Shown: piece after piece, positions 35,456-47,246 of the stretch
Position numbering within the stretch: the stretch's first letter is position 1
Layout: every line of letters begins with the position of its first letter
Assembly: GCF_963678975.1 (NCBI RefSeq)
Contig: NC_089273.1
Span: 23,330,356 to 23,394,355 of the forward strand
DNA: 64,000 nucleotides
From: Dysidea avara
Taxonomy: Eukaryota; Porifera; Demospongiae; Dictyoceratida; Dysideidae
Direction: 5' to 3'
The notes under the pieces: generated by a model
Told to the model about the DNA's origin: nothing
The model's input: only the letters and a program-made list of their open reading frames with translations
Database searches by the model: none
Translations under genes and position numbers: made by a program

Positions 35456-36571
35456 TAACATCAGATATGGAAGAAAGTTGGTCAGTAGTTCCAACAATGC
35501 TTCATTTGAAGAACACCAAAGTGAATATTATTTATTATTCTCCAACATGTATACCACATTTACATAATTAATGATATACATATTATACAGTGTAATAATG
35601 TTGATAACAGATATAATACAACATTTACAATTAATAAAAAGTCAATCGTTTTCATTTAAGTCAGCATATATAGACGAAGAGTTATACAGTAATGTTGCAT
35701 GAGTCCATATCTTATGTATAGTTCAAAACTTCGCTGTCTACAGTGTTAAAGAACAATGTACTATAACACATGGTACTACTTTTTGGATAGTACCATAACA
35801 TTTAAGAATTACTATATTACAGTCGGTTGATGCACATTTAGTGACAAAATGTTTGTAAAATTGCTGGTTGCTGGAGCACGTGCATGGAATGTTACGGTAG
35901 AGGTAATCGTTTCACTATAAGTTACAAACTACCTCTAGACCTTTGCAATTAGCTACATTGGATGTTGAATGTTGTACAAAAGTCAAATGATTAACTAGCT
36001 ATGCACGTATGTTAGCACTAAGCTATACTGAACTGTATTGCATGTCTAAGTCAGGCATGGTAATAGACCTTATAGCCATATAGCTCTGTATATCATCAAA
36101 TAGTCTTGAAACCTGAACTGTGACAAACCTGACTATCCAGAGTAGCTAGCTATAGCTTTTATCATTTGATTATGGTTAACTTGAGTCAGACTCATGATCA
36201 GTTGTGCAGAGTGTATAGCTATGAAGTGCCATAATTTTAGCTTAGCAGCACCATACACTAACCTCTTCGCGATATACTCAGTCATGCAGTCTCTACCCTC
36301 GGTCTCTACCAGCCGGTCAGGTGCAAGTTTACCAGGCCGTTCTCCCGCGTCACGGTTGGTCGAACCAGTGTAAGTAATAATACAGGCTTGTTCTAGCTCA
36401 CTAAGATATCTACTTGAGGGAGCTCGCCATTCAAACGATAATTAGCATCATCTCTGGCATCATGAACTAGAATGAACGCGCACCATCATAGCGCATTAAA
36501 CCGCAGTGAACTAGAGATGATGCTCGGGATGATGTTTAAAGAGAAGAGCTGCTACCGAGGCCGCTGCTACT

Positions 36572-36674
36572 ATGGAAAACTTAGCGCTTGTAAAGATAGG
36601 TCAGGTCATGCCGAAGCTCTCGCAGAAAAACTACTATTCTGACGAAGCTTTAATACAGTCGAGAGCAGCGTTTT
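36572..36674 (+). CDS. Candidate first coding exon, unrecognised
   Basis: The ATG at 36572 opens MENLALVKIGQVMPKLSQKN followed by YYSDEALIQSRAAF; the frame stops at 36680 unless spliced at GTAGGT (36675) or GTAGCT (36679). The region is relatively CpG-rich compared with its surroundings, as many 5' ends are. A second frame opening at ATGATGCTCGGG, about 36519, overlaps it and is open for about 40 codons, so the frame choice is not certain. The next exon was not found. Confidence 0.3.
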
Positions 36675-36856
36675 GTAGGTAGCTAGCTAGACTAGCTTGC
36701 CTCTCAATTGAGAGTGAAACTACGCAGCCGCTATTTGGTGATGAGCGTCAGTGTAACCTGTTGTGTCATAGCCATCTGGCATCAAGGACTGATCTTTAAG
36801 ACCCTCAGCATCATGTGATGTCAAGTACGTAGTGATTAACCTCCCGAGGCCGGCTC

Positions 36857-37045
36857 ATGCAGGAGGGATACAGCTATTATGGGCTAACGCGCAACCTCCT
36901 TTACATCTGGGTGCTCCTGTAAGTATGTTTCATTGATATAACAAATAATTATTCATGAATACGCAGAGTCCTATTACTCCTACATCCGAGTCTCTATAGC
37001 TATGTCTCCATGACAGCAATACTGCTGGCAGATGGAAGTTATTGA
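36857..37045 (+). CDS. Candidate two-exon small membrane peptide
   Basis: ATG at 36857 gives MQEGYSYYGLTRNLLYIWVL up to a strong donor (CCT|GTAAGTATG at 36919). A 48-bp intron ends ATACGCAG at 36966, and the frame continues VLLLLHPSLYSYVSMTAILL to a TGA at 37043. The joined peptide of about 54 residues would have one hydrophobic segment, residues 13-27. The intron size matches others in this window. The product is not recognised; it could instead be the start of the gene continuing at 37176. Confidence 0.3.
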
Positions 37046-37099
37046 TAAAGGTGATTACAATTCAACTCAAGATATGGACAGATGCAGTTCATGTCACTT

Positions 37100-38400
37100 G
37101 TCAATATAATTGTAAAAGAAACTAACTACTTGGCAACAGTTTCATGTAAGTAACCGTGATAAAACCAGTGTAAATATGTGGGATCTATTGTTAATAGGTG
37201 GTATGGGATTTTTGTGGCTTGTGGCTGTATCTGTACATATTCTCATTGTTCTGCATGCTGTGTTTATAATAGAATTGTTTGATATTAACTGTCCATTGGA
37301 GAAAGCAAGTTTATTGAAGACTACAATACCCATCAGAACCATAAGTCAAAGGTACAGTATATACACTATTATAGCTTTTGGTCTGTAGTTCCTTATGCTT
37401 TTCTTACTATAGGTCATTGTACAAGAGGTTGGGAACTGCACTGTGTAGTGGCACTATCACATATAGGTAAAGAGAATTGATATTGTTTGTACATACGTGC
37501 TGACTCTCTCTCTCTGTGTTCCTGATGTTTTTATATCTATGAATGAATGTGCCAGCATCAGCTACTAAAATTGAACTAATAATTATGTGGAATTCATCTG
37601 ATGTGGAATCTGATGTTCAAAGATAAACATAGCTACTGCTGCTGCAACTGCTACTACATTGCTACTACTACTACTACACTGCTGCTACCAAGAAACTTGC
37701 TTGAGTTATGCTGGAGAATTGTGGATTGCCTTTTATTGACAATAATTTATACATATGGCTTATCTTAGTTGTTTGCGTTATAGTTTGTGATGAGTGTTAG
37801 TGTTGCCTGTTATGTCAGTGCTAATAAAGACAGAAGACCCTGCAATTTTTCCATTTACAATGGCTACTGCATGGAGTTTGAAAACTTGCATCTTCCTGCT
37901 GTGATATTTTTTGTACACATAGCAAGAGTAAAATGTCACCTGCAGATAATGTCTCCGTCAGATAAAGTCATTGATATAGGACTAGGGACATGAATCATGA
38001 TGTGGACAGATGTAGTTCATGTCACTTGTGAAGTGAAAGAAGCTAACTACTTGGCAATAGTTTCATGTAAGTAACCATGGATAAAACCAGTGTAAGTGTA
38101 TGGGATTTTGTGTTAATAGCCAAAGAAGGTATTGTAGGATTTTTGTGGCTGTATCTGTACAGTATCACCATTGTTCTGCTGTGTTTCAGTTATAAGTATT
38201 GTCTAGAAATCATTTGATATTAACATTCACCGTCCATTGAGAAAGCTTATTGTAGACTACTATATAAACATGCATCAATAGTCAATGGTACAACCAACTT
38301 AGCTTTTGGTCTGTAGTAGCAACATGTTAATTATTATGCTTCTCTTGCTATAGATCACAGAAGTGGAAACTGATTATGTGCAATGAAAAAGTGGCAGTCT
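37100..38400 (+). repeat. Tandem duplication of an exon-intron unit (about 0.9-kb period)
   Basis: The block around GGCAACAGTTTCATGTAAGT (37130-37440) recurs as GGCAATAGTTTCATGTAAGT (38050-38370), with TTTTTGTGGC...TCCATTGGAGAAAGC shared and an acceptor TATAG at the same place (37412 and 38353). The copies are well diverged, and only the first keeps the 58-codon frame. Confidence 0.75.
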
Positions 38401-38732
38401 CTTTTTCAGGTATGCATACAACAATTCTAATTGTTTGTATGTAATTGCTCTGATCTTTAGATAAATGGGCATGTCTGATTCAGCTGAACAAGTGCTACAG
38501 TAAGACAACAAGTATGTTAAACAATTCATAATTTTAGCCATACCTTTATTTGATATTTTTTTAGATTTGAGGTGGAAGAAAGACTTTGTGCTGATAACAT
38601 GTGACAGTGAACATGGTATGTAGTAAGAACATACACATACTGTTTTGTAATTGCTTACCTTTTTATATAGCTATTTCAAGACTATTCCAATCACTTGGTA
38701 GTGGCATAGTTACTTCAATGGCAGCCACCTGA
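37176..38732 (+). CDS. Best multi-exon gene candidate, membrane-anchored, family unknown
   Basis: Exons 37176-37351, 37413-37466, 38354-38409, 38461-38499, 38565-38615 and 38671-38732 all have GT..AG borders and keep one frame. The last three introns are 51, 65 and 55 bp and all phase 1. Exon 1 (MWDLLLIGGMGFLWLVAVSV...) has a hydrophobic segment at about residues 4-33. The C-terminal part reads KWKLIMCNEKVAVSFS, KWACLIQLNKCY, LRWKKDFVLITCDSEH, ISRLFQSLGSGIVTSMAAT, then TGA at 38730. The four 3' exons are the firmest; joining them to the first two skips 887 bp containing the duplicated unit, and other exons may lie there. About 145 residues; no family recognised. Confidence 0.5.
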
Positions 38733-39118
38733 ACAGCATTCAAAAGATCTAGATGGAGGAGAACCTTCAGATATCAGGATATCAGGATCAAGAGTGGCAG
38801 AGGCCAGTGTCTTTGTCTTTTTGCACTATAGAGATCACTGCCAGGATATTTGAAGATGATATGATGAATTAAGAACTAAACTATAGAACTGACATAGAAC
38901 TCAGTTGTAACAGATGCTACTACTGCATTTTAGAGTGCTATTATTACATTTTTAAAAGTGTCAATTCAACCAAACCTTGTAAATTCAACCCAAATAATCA
39001 TGTTGTTTTAGCACCATCTATATGTTGGTTAATATAGCACCAGAAGGTGGTGTTATATTTGGTACCATCAAATTACACCTGGTTTTGGTGTTATTTCAAC
39101 ACATCACTTTTAACAGTG
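38733..39118. other. 3' flank with small repeat, no gene
   Basis: After the stop codon there is A+T-rich sequence, then about 170 bp (38950-39118) of hairpin-prone sequence with GGTGTTATTT/AAATAACACC-like parts ending CACTTTTAACAGTGTT, which looks like a small MITE. Confidence 0.4.
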
Positions 39119-39756
39119 TTGGGGCACGCGCTAAGTAGAAAAATTTTTTCAGACAGATGAAGCTCCGTGTCCAACTGCTACACAATGACTACAACTGTGC
39201 TAGGGTTTGTTTCCTTCTACTTATAAGCATTCTAGAAATCGCGCTCTCTGAGTTTCTATTTAATGCCCGCCACGTGGCATATTGTGTTCTTATCAATCCA
39301 TCAAATTCTGTTTAATCCTGATGTAGAATTACTTCCTTATCATTCCAAAACGTAAAATACTGTAGTATTTTCATGTTATAGTCATGTCTAAGCCTTTAGT
39401 AATGGTAAGGATGATTTTCTGAAGTCGGCTTGCATTGGCAATAATTTACAAGAGTTAACCACAGTGTATGTTAGTGGCTGTGAATTATATGCTTACAGTA
39501 CTTAAATAGTAGTTTAACAGGTTAGATGATAGTTTTTCAGCATAGGTGGTAGCAAAATGTATTCTTGCAGTAAGAATTAAATAGAAACTTCAAGCGAGTG
39601 GTTTCTAGCATGCCCACAACTAGAAGAAAACCAAATTTTAGCACAATTCTAGTCACCATGTGATAGTAAGAAATGGTATACAATTTGCAAAAACGATTCA
39701 TTAACTTGGCGCGTGCCCCGTTCCTTTCCATTCCGTTCTGGATTTTAGTACTACCC
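39119..39756. mobile_element. Second copy of the 684-bp inverted-repeat element, truncated
   Basis: The right end GGCGCGTGCCCCGTTCC...TAGTACTACCC matches the 1608-2291 element. The core (GTTTAATCCTG...CTGTAGTATTTTCATGTT) matches in reverse complement. About 40 bp of the left terminus is missing. Confidence 0.75.
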
Positions 39757-39778
39757 ATGCTTTACAGCTAGGCATGAG

Positions 39779-40196
39779 GTTATTATGCTCCAAAAATTGA
39801 GCATTATGCTTTTGAGCAGTGCTCAAAAAATCACCTATTATGCTTTTGAGAATTGCCCATTATTCCCAAAATTATGCCACCATAATTGGCTAATAATGCC
39901 AGCTTATTGCTGTATCAGGCAATTTTCATTGATGTTTAAGCTTCAAATAGTCTTGAATTCTTTAGCTGGTTGCTATATTAGAGTATTTCATTTCAATGTG
40001 ACTGCTTTATTAGAGTAAAATGATATTCAGTGACTGCTCTATTAGAATATCTTAATATTTTGTAAAGGAATTGTGTAATCTGAAGATTTTCCTACTGTTA
40101 AAGCTTTATAATCACCTCAAAATGCTGGCATAATTCCTGATTCCCACACATACCTATTATGCCCAAAATTATGCAAGCATAATCGCTGCATCCCTA
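39779..40196. mobile_element. hAT-like TAGG-family MITE with exact 8-bp TSD
   Basis: The ends TAGGCATGAGGTTATTATGC and GCATAATCGCTGCATCCCTA are inverted repeats. TTTACAGC is duplicated at 39771-39778 and 40197-40204. It contains CTGCTTTATTAGAGTA and CTGCTCTATTAGAATATC motifs. It has landed 15 bp beyond the end of the preceding element. Confidence 0.93.
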
Positions 40197-40264
40197 TTTA
40201 CAGCCGGGTGTTGTTGCATGGATTAAAACTTTAGTTCTTGTAGTTATAGTTGTATTATTGGACG

Positions 40265-40395
40265 CTCCAGATATCAGCTTTATAAGTTACCAGTTACTTT
40301 TCTGGGCTGTTTTTTACATAGAGTTCCAAGTACTGGTAGTTTCTTGTACGTACCTTTGTTTTTACAGCGAAAGTGTTTTTGAGATGGATAGTTTT
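40265..40395. mobile_element. Family C fragment, inverted copy of 34487-34625
   Basis: TCCAGATATCAGCT...GGTAGTTTCTTG...TTTTTGAGATGGATA matches the reverse complement of 34487-34625. No second arm follows. Confidence 0.7.
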
Positions 40396-41133
40396 AAGCC
40401 AAAAGACAACAAGGAAGTTGTAAAGAACATTGTGTAAAACAAGACGCCATTTTATAAACACGCGTAATTTCTGCTTCGAAATAAACATGGCCATAACTCC
40501 TGCAGAGAGAAAGACCATCATTTGTTACCGGATCTGCAAAAACCCGACAATCGCGCAAGCCTAAATTTACGGTATAAAGCATTGAATACATTGGGTGAAA
40601 TATTTGCATACACTGTTAAAACAGTTGGTTGGAAGGTCATCCCAAAACAGGGATAAAGTGGCTGACACATATAGCATACTAAATCCAGGGATAACGGTTA
40701 TCCCAACTCTCAATAGTATGACCTTTATCCCGTATAGGTAGGATAAAGGTTATCCCTATGCTATTATAAAGGTTATACCCAATTGTTATTTAGTATTTAA
40801 ATAATTATTAATGTATCAAATGCTGTTCAAATAGTTAACTCCAACTTCTGAAGTGCTCGTGAGATGTTACGACCAGCATGATCTGCAGCATTGACAAGCA
40901 ATATAGTTACAGTTATTCAAGCATACACCATACCTTAATATTGTAAACAGCTAACAACACTTCATATGCAGTCCACAGAACCTGCCAAAATGTTATATTT
41001 ACATAACAATCTGGTACACTCTATGCTTACAATTTGTCGTCGATCTGCATTGCAGCAGGGAATTCCACCTGGGCATTAACAGCAAGACAGATGCTACTAT
41101 AATTTTCAAGTAACAGGAATAGCTGCCGGGCAA

Positions 41134-41274
41134 TCAATATCCATTACAGTGTGTTATCAAAAGGCAACACCACTAGAATGTTAAGTCGTATTATTAGTAT
41201 CACAGTTGCTGTAATACTTACATTTTGTATACAACATGATGGAGATGAAATATCAGGAGCATACACACTACAAC
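41134..41274 (-). CDS. Low-confidence Cys-rich minus-strand terminal exons
   Basis: Exon 41274-41222 (GCSVYAPDISSPSCCIQN when the first codon is completed upstream) ends at a good donor, AAT|GTAAGT. A 49-bp intron ends CATTCTAG, and WCCLLITHCNGY with a TGA follows at 41172-41134. Six cysteines in about 30 residues would fit a secreted disulfide-rich peptide. An upstream piece (41530-41470) matches in phase but has no acceptor, so the gene start is missing. Exons this short can arise by chance. Confidence 0.25.
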
Positions 41275-42457
41275 CTGTAATAATAACATGTGAGATGACG
41301 GCAATTCTTATTCAACTATCTACCACGTCCATACCTTGGCTAAATGTCAAGACTCAGTGCAGAAAGCATGTTGATGCTACAACAAGCCAGTCATTAATCA
41401 ATTACCAGACACAATACCTGCATGGTGTACCTGCATGTATGTAACTGATAATAGGAATGTGTAACTAACCTGTCGGGCTGTCTCCTAGGTTACTTGGCTG
41501 CCACCGTGCACATAGCAGAACGTAATCATATCAGCATGCACACTACACTCAGCGGGTAGGATCGGCATGATGTCAGCTGTTCTGTAAAGGGTACATAATG
41601 GCAGCTATTCGGGCCACTGTAAACACTCACACTTTGCTGTAACAGCTGGCAAACTGAGGTTAGATACATAGCTTCGTCACCTGGCTGAGTTAGGCATTAA
41701 ACTTGGCATTAAAGAGATTCAACTATCTGAAATTTCACTATTTGATGTACCAGTCATTTTGAAGCAGCCATGAGACTGTAACTTTAGCACCGTCTTGGCC
41801 ACTAAGTCCGTCAGCCAGTGGTTCCACAGCACTGTAAATAAACTGTTTGCTGCACTTTCCATATCTAAATTACAAATTACTTTACACCAAGTTGAATATT
41901 GCTAGTAGAAACGTTATCTTCGTATTCTTCAGTAGGTCATCTGTTTCAGTCAGTTGCGAACGGCCTTCATGTTTATTAAACGCATTGCAAAACCCTCCCG
42001 CTTAGTAAAGCTGCCTGTTCGTGTAGACACAATAAATCACAATTTTTCAAATATCTTCTTTGTCAAAACCAGTTTATTTTATGAACAAACTGAACGAACT
42101 TTCAGAGGAATTTTCAGTAATATTCGTTACCACGGTAACTTTCGTCGTTAAGTAACGTACGTAAATGCTACGTCACGGGGAGTGAATATTAAATGGCAAA
42201 AATGAAATTATCTCATTGCATCAGTGGTTGCATGCTGCCAGCGGGAGACTCTAAGCAAAGTAAGGTTATAAATACTACAGAGCATTATCTCATCCTGTAC
42301 TTTTGTAGATCAGAATCATCGAAAATGTTCAGTTGAGTATATGGGTCACCGTTCCTCAACTTCTTCTCCTACTCCATTAGTAATCTACTATGACTAACGC
42401 AGTAAAACTGAAAGTGAGACATAAATACTATATTAGTGTTTTTTGATCATGTACAAT

Positions 42458-43358
42458 CAGGGGCGTAGCTAGCCAGAAGGTGATGGAGGGGCAGGCATAC
42501 CCCACGAAACACCCAAAACCATTCATGATTGCAAAAAAGGCTAATGACCCAATGGTGGGCTAGCCAACATACGGTGTTGTATTATTACAGCTTAAAGAAC
42601 TAGCTACGTAACTATTTCAGTACTGACTGCTTCCAATCGAGGTAGCTATATTCGTCGAGCAACATCGCACGTGCCACAACTGTACTCCAACAAATTCATC
42701 CACAGTCCGGTAGAGCTAATACTTTAGTGTAAATACAGGTTACTTTACGTTAGCCACAGTCTGTGCTGCAGTCCTAGTACACTGCTGACAGGATGACGTA
42801 TTCACTTACTTCACTCGGCGAAATTGAAATGCCATATATTGCACGAAATCCCACCTGTCTTGCTAGCAGAACTTGTAAGCTTGACTGATCCACCTGACTG
42901 ACTGACTGACAAAGTAAAAACAAACTGCACTTCCGTACGTACAAAAGTCCAGTGTGATCGACTCGATAAAATAAACTTGGTACATTTATTTAGCTAACAC
43001 TTTATCACCTCGTAGGCAGTAGGTTCGTAGCGTCATCTGGTCTCCTTTGTCACTTGTGACTCCTGCCGCGGAGAAGCGGGTCACTCTTTTTAGATTCAAA
43101 AATGTTCTATCACGCGAGAAATCTAAGCTAAATATAGAAGTATGTCTCTAATATTTTCGTTCGATGGATTCACGAGCGAGTTGAATGTTGTGTGTACGCA
43201 TTCACTAGCAACCCCGGGTGATACCGCGTAGTAGTGTACATAATTTACAGTCATTTGCATGTCAGTTTAATACTGGTAAACTTGTGACGAAGGTTTTAAA
43301 AAATCATTTAGTGATGGGGGGCAAATGCCCCCCTTTCCCCCCCTTAGCTACGCCTCTT
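42458..43358. mobile_element. hAT-like CAGGGGCGTAGCTAG element
   Basis: Left end CAGGGGCGTAGCTAGCC, right end CCTTAGCTACGCCTCTT. TGTACAAT is duplicated exactly at 42450-42457 and 43359-43366. The core is the inverted counterpart of 14327-15961 without that copy's extra internal material. There is no intact transposase frame. Confidence 0.95.
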
Positions 43359-45036
43359 TGTACAATCGATTTCAGATTACTTTCTGCATGCAATTGAACA
43401 ATTTACAATGTGATTGTTCGAACATATGAGCGAATTGTTTGCAACCTAGCTCCTTTACTTATACAACTAAATACTAGTGCTAGCACAATAAATACTCACC
43501 CCTTTAATGTTAAACAATGCCAGGAGTGTACATGTAAATACTGCAAGTAGACATTCATATTATCACATTTGCAAGTCGTGTGTGAATTATTCAAAAGCAA
43601 TCTGAAATCAACTGTGCTAGTACTACCTGAGTGTGTACTGGAGTCTGTTCTGACAGTGTTGTCACAGTGCTTGCTACAATTTGTAACCACAAACAAAGTA
43701 ATTACAATAGTTGCTTATTTTAAGTTCATCAATTCCAGGGGCGTATCCAGGATATTTCCAAAGTGGCTTCCAGATTTATCAGTGAGGTACAGAGGTCTGG
43801 GGCTGTGCTCCCAGTCACTGACAGATTTAGAGAGTGCTTCAAATTTACTAGATTTTTGATTTCATGAATAATAACTATTTCAATTTGTACTTGGTTCCTC
43901 ATGATTTGTGGCTGGTCAGATATATATTGCAGTGACCAAATACATTTCCAATTATAGGTACTTTAAATTTCAACATTTTTTAACACCCATTTTTAAAATT
44001 GTATTCTGTTATGAATATTGTATTAGAGTACTTTTGACTGCTCTATTAGAGTACGTCAGACTTTTCTGTTAGAGTATCTCCATTTTCTCTAAAGGTTTTT
44101 CAATACATAGCCTTAATCCACGTTTGAGGACTAATTGTAAGTTTCCTATTAAACTGTAGCTATATTGCATGTTCATTAATAACACATTGGTAACTATTAA
44201 ACTGTGTACGTGCGTGTGTGCTTGTGTGGCTCACTACTGATAGGCTGGAGTGCTGCACCAGCATAATGGTAGCATATTAGGTGGATGTTATGAATACTAC
44301 TGATACTCTCTAATAGAGCAGTCAGTGGAAAATGCAATCAGGCACTCCAATGCATTGTCCAAAGCTTACTCTCTAATAGAACAGTCACTTTGTAGTCAAT
44401 TACTCTAATTGAGCAATCACTGATTAAAACTTTGAAAGATAATTGTAAGAAATGTTTTTGAGCACATTGGGAACACTGAAGAGCATAACAGGCAAAAATT
44501 TCATGAAATTTTACCCAGCCCTCAATCCAGGTCAGTCCTTAAAATGGGTCAGATCTGGATTACCTGCCCAAGTGACCCACTGAGCTCAGACAAGATGTGA
44601 CGTAGATGACCTTATTTCAACCATGTGTGTATATGCTGTGCACGCATGTAGTATGTAGAACTGAGCCAATAATTTCCAAAACATTTGATTATGTGTCATA
44701 CACTGTTCCTAATCAGGGACGAAACTAGCACTTTAGTGATGCTAGTATACCCAAAGTGTCCTAATTTTATAGGTCTAAATAACTACAAATGAAACTATTA
44801 ACCGTGTAAAGGTACATGTCCTGATTTCAAGTACTGTATCGTCAATTATGGCCCGGACACTTATTATGTTCAGGCAAGTGTTTACCCTAGCCACAAGACT
44901 GGTGACTATAATTTACAAGACCAAAAATCATATTCCTTGGGATCAACTTGAGATATTCTCTTCTTGATATATTCCACATAGATTTCAAGTTTAAAGGAAT
45001 GCTGTAAAATGCTTTTGCTTCACTGTTTTGTACTAG
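43359..45036. other. Repeat debris, no gene seen
   Basis: A left terminus CAGGGGCGTATCCAGGATAT starts at 43737 without a matching right end. CTGCTCTATTAGAGTA motifs occur at 44020-44085 and 44305-44410. A GGGTCA-rich fragment (44520-44605) resembles 54490-54600, and CAGGGACGAAACTAG at 44716 is another hAT-type left end. Borders are not resolved. Confidence 0.45.
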
Positions 45037-45134
45037 GAGTTCCTGTGAAACCGGCATTTATTTCTGTTGTACGACTCTATACCGTATCTAGCAACTACAG
45101 TGTGTATGATATAATTATATGGGACTGGCCGTAG
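45037..45134 (+). CDS. Low-confidence terminal exon
   Basis: After an acceptor-like TTTTGTACTAG, the frame VPVKPAFISVVRLYTVSSNY..SVYDIIIWDWP stays open for 31 codons to a TAG at 45132. No upstream exon was found because the preceding kilobase is transposon debris. No family recognised. Confidence 0.2.
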
Positions 45135-45312
45135 TGCACCATTAGGGAAAATATGAGTATTATTTTATCATTAAATTTCATGATTTACTTTCTTGTTTGT
45201 TTAGCGTCAAACTATGTTCAGCCAATGTAATAGCACTGAGAGAGGTATGGACTATTTCGTATATTTCTTGGATTTAAATGTATATTTTCTTATTCACAAG
45301 CATTCTGAGAAA

Positions 45313-45765
45313 CTGAAATCAAGATATTGGGCCAGGGGCTGAGGGGTGCATAAGAACTGTGAAGGAAGAGAACATTTAAGTAATATCCAACTGTCACTAG
45401 ATGATAATAATACTCCATAATGTGTCCGTGGTTGGACAAAAGTTGTGATAATGTATGTGCTTGTGTAGACTATAACTGACCAAACATGCATGTCATATTA
45501 CATTACATTGTCAAGCAGCATCATGATGAATCATTTACATACACAAAGTGTGGAACTCTCAAGTTGTTCGTAGATCACCACTGGTTCCCTTTAGGAATTG
45601 TATTTACAAAAGGTATTGCTAGTGTACCAAATAGCCCTTGGTCGTTGAAATACAAACTCAATCAAGTACAAGTAACACAAACACTAGTTATGCTATAACA
45701 TTGTGATCACAAGTAATGTTGTTCATTGAATTATGCAATAATATTTCAGTTGGGTTCCTTGCTTG
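45313..45765 (+). repeat. Direct duplication, copy 1 (partner 47247-47700)
   Basis: Begins GAAATCAAGATATTGGGCC and ends in AATTATGCAATAATATTTCAG. It is nearly identical to 47247-47700 with a few small indels. The 70-codon frame 45486-45698 is broken in the other copy, so it is probably not coding. Confidence 0.95.
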
Positions 45766-46566
45766 TGAATAGTTTTCACAACTGCTTGACATGTAGGTGA
45801 TGAGTTACAAACTTTGATCAGACTCTAGAGTCAGGTATGTTCAATCCAGTTGGTAGTAACAAGCTGCTCGCCTCATTTACCCTGCAACATTACTAATAAG
45901 TACACTACTAATAAGTACAAGTACACAAATATTGGCTTTCGCTGATAGTGAGGAAGATGATATAACATGATATGCCTTTAGTAATGTTTGACATTGTTTG
46001 TATTTTGTACAAGCAATGCTTCCTTTTTATCATGTCACCTTACAGGACATACACAGTAATTTTGAAAAGAGTTTTCTCTACAGCTAAGTGACTTATATTA
46101 GAGTATTATAATTACTTGACTGCTTTATTAGAGTTTCTCACCAAAAAATATTCTTCAGAACAAGCATTGCTATTGTACGACAAACATTATTTACAAGGCA
46201 AAGGCTCCTGTTTCATGAAAGATCCATGATTTCTGTATACCTGCGGTTTGAATTTTTGTAAAGGGGTTTCCTGAAACTTGCCCCTGCCTTGGAAGTACAA
46301 AACTCATGTAACCTAGTAGATATTTTCTGTTACATACAAGATTGTGTGTAAGAAACTAAAAGTATGCACTGGTCACTCTGAACTATTTAGCTTTATTTCA
46401 CTTTTAAACCATCAATCATACATGTATATGCAAGGGAGTATCATGCTGGCCTGTGTTGCACACTACATTTGAACCCTCCGTATGCCTTGAGATTTTGACT
46501 CATTGCTACTAGTAACAATATTGTGTAGTCTCAAGTCTCATCTTGATTGTATATTGACTTTGGTAG

Positions 46567-47161
46567 ACCATGCAGCAAGTTAGTCTCGTACCATCCACCC
46601 CTTCGCAAAAGTAAGTGTCTACAACTGGTGAAATACAGATACTAAATAATCTCAAAAGGAATTCAATTAGACAGTGTATGTAATTGCTAGTTATGTCAGA
46701 TGATTACCCTTCAAAAGCATTGCATTGCCAAGGTGATTTGTGTGTGAACGTGATTGGCACACACTACTAAATCTGAGTGGTAGAATCATTTAGTATCTGT
46801 ATTTCACTTTTTGCGAAGGAGGAGGCTGTGGCATCTCCTTGTGCATGTGTGTGTACATGCATGCAAAGTTTTAATAGTTGTCCAACTCACTTTTACATTA
46901 ATCAAAATATTACTCCATTTTATAGCTGCCACAAAATTTCACAGATGCATATCGACAGGAGTAATATAATGTACAATTGTAAAGGACCGGTTGTATCATA
47001 TTTCTACCGCTCTTAATCCTCTTACATCTCTGCCCAGTGATCCGCGGCGATCCAAGGGTAGCTGGGTACCCGGGCAGCTGACAAACCACTTAGGTATCCC
47101 GTATTTGCTGGTGTTCCACATTATCTCTCTGTACTTGAATCCATTCCAGATCATTAAGTAG
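46567..47161 (+). CDS. Two-exon candidate gene, unrecognised
   Basis: Exon 1 has ATG at 46570 in an ACCATGC context and reads MQQVSLVPSTPSQ up to AA|GTAAGT (46611). The intron ends with a long pyrimidine tract (CTCTTACATCTCTGCCCAG) at 47037. Exon 2 completes the split codon (N) and reads DPRRSKGSWVPGQLTNHLGI, PYLLVFHIISLYLNPFQIIK, then TAG at 47159. The peptide would be about 54 residues with a hydrophobic C-terminus. The opposite strand of exon 2 is also open (MLPHEYFSGPVSRFIYLMIW..., 47205-46996), so the strand is not settled; donor, acceptor and phase favour plus. It sits between the two copies of a direct duplication. Confidence 0.4.
46598..46816. repeat. Inverted repeat spanning the exon 1 donor
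   Basis: CCCTTCGCAAAAGT...GAAATACAGATACTAAAT (46598-46650) is complementary to 46785-46816 (ATTTAGTATCTGTATTTCAC, then TTTTTGCGAAGG), except for an 18-base extra stretch on the left. In a transcript the donor would pair with the intron. Confidence 0.75.
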
Positions 47162-47246
47162 ATAAATCGTGACACTGGTCCGCTAAAGTACTCGTGCGGA
47201 AGCATAGTAACGAATCATATAATAAGCGCCGCATAAAGATGACGCT

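Noticed and set aside
37787-37993. Peptide ending SPSDKVIDIGLGT, resembling methyltransferase motif I
   Set aside because: Only one short motif-like string followed by a stop; nothing else of a methyltransferase is present, and the region is a duplicated intronic unit.
41954-42151. Frame MFIKRIAKPSRLVKLPVRVD...
   Set aside because: No splice partner and no family resemblance; treated as chance.
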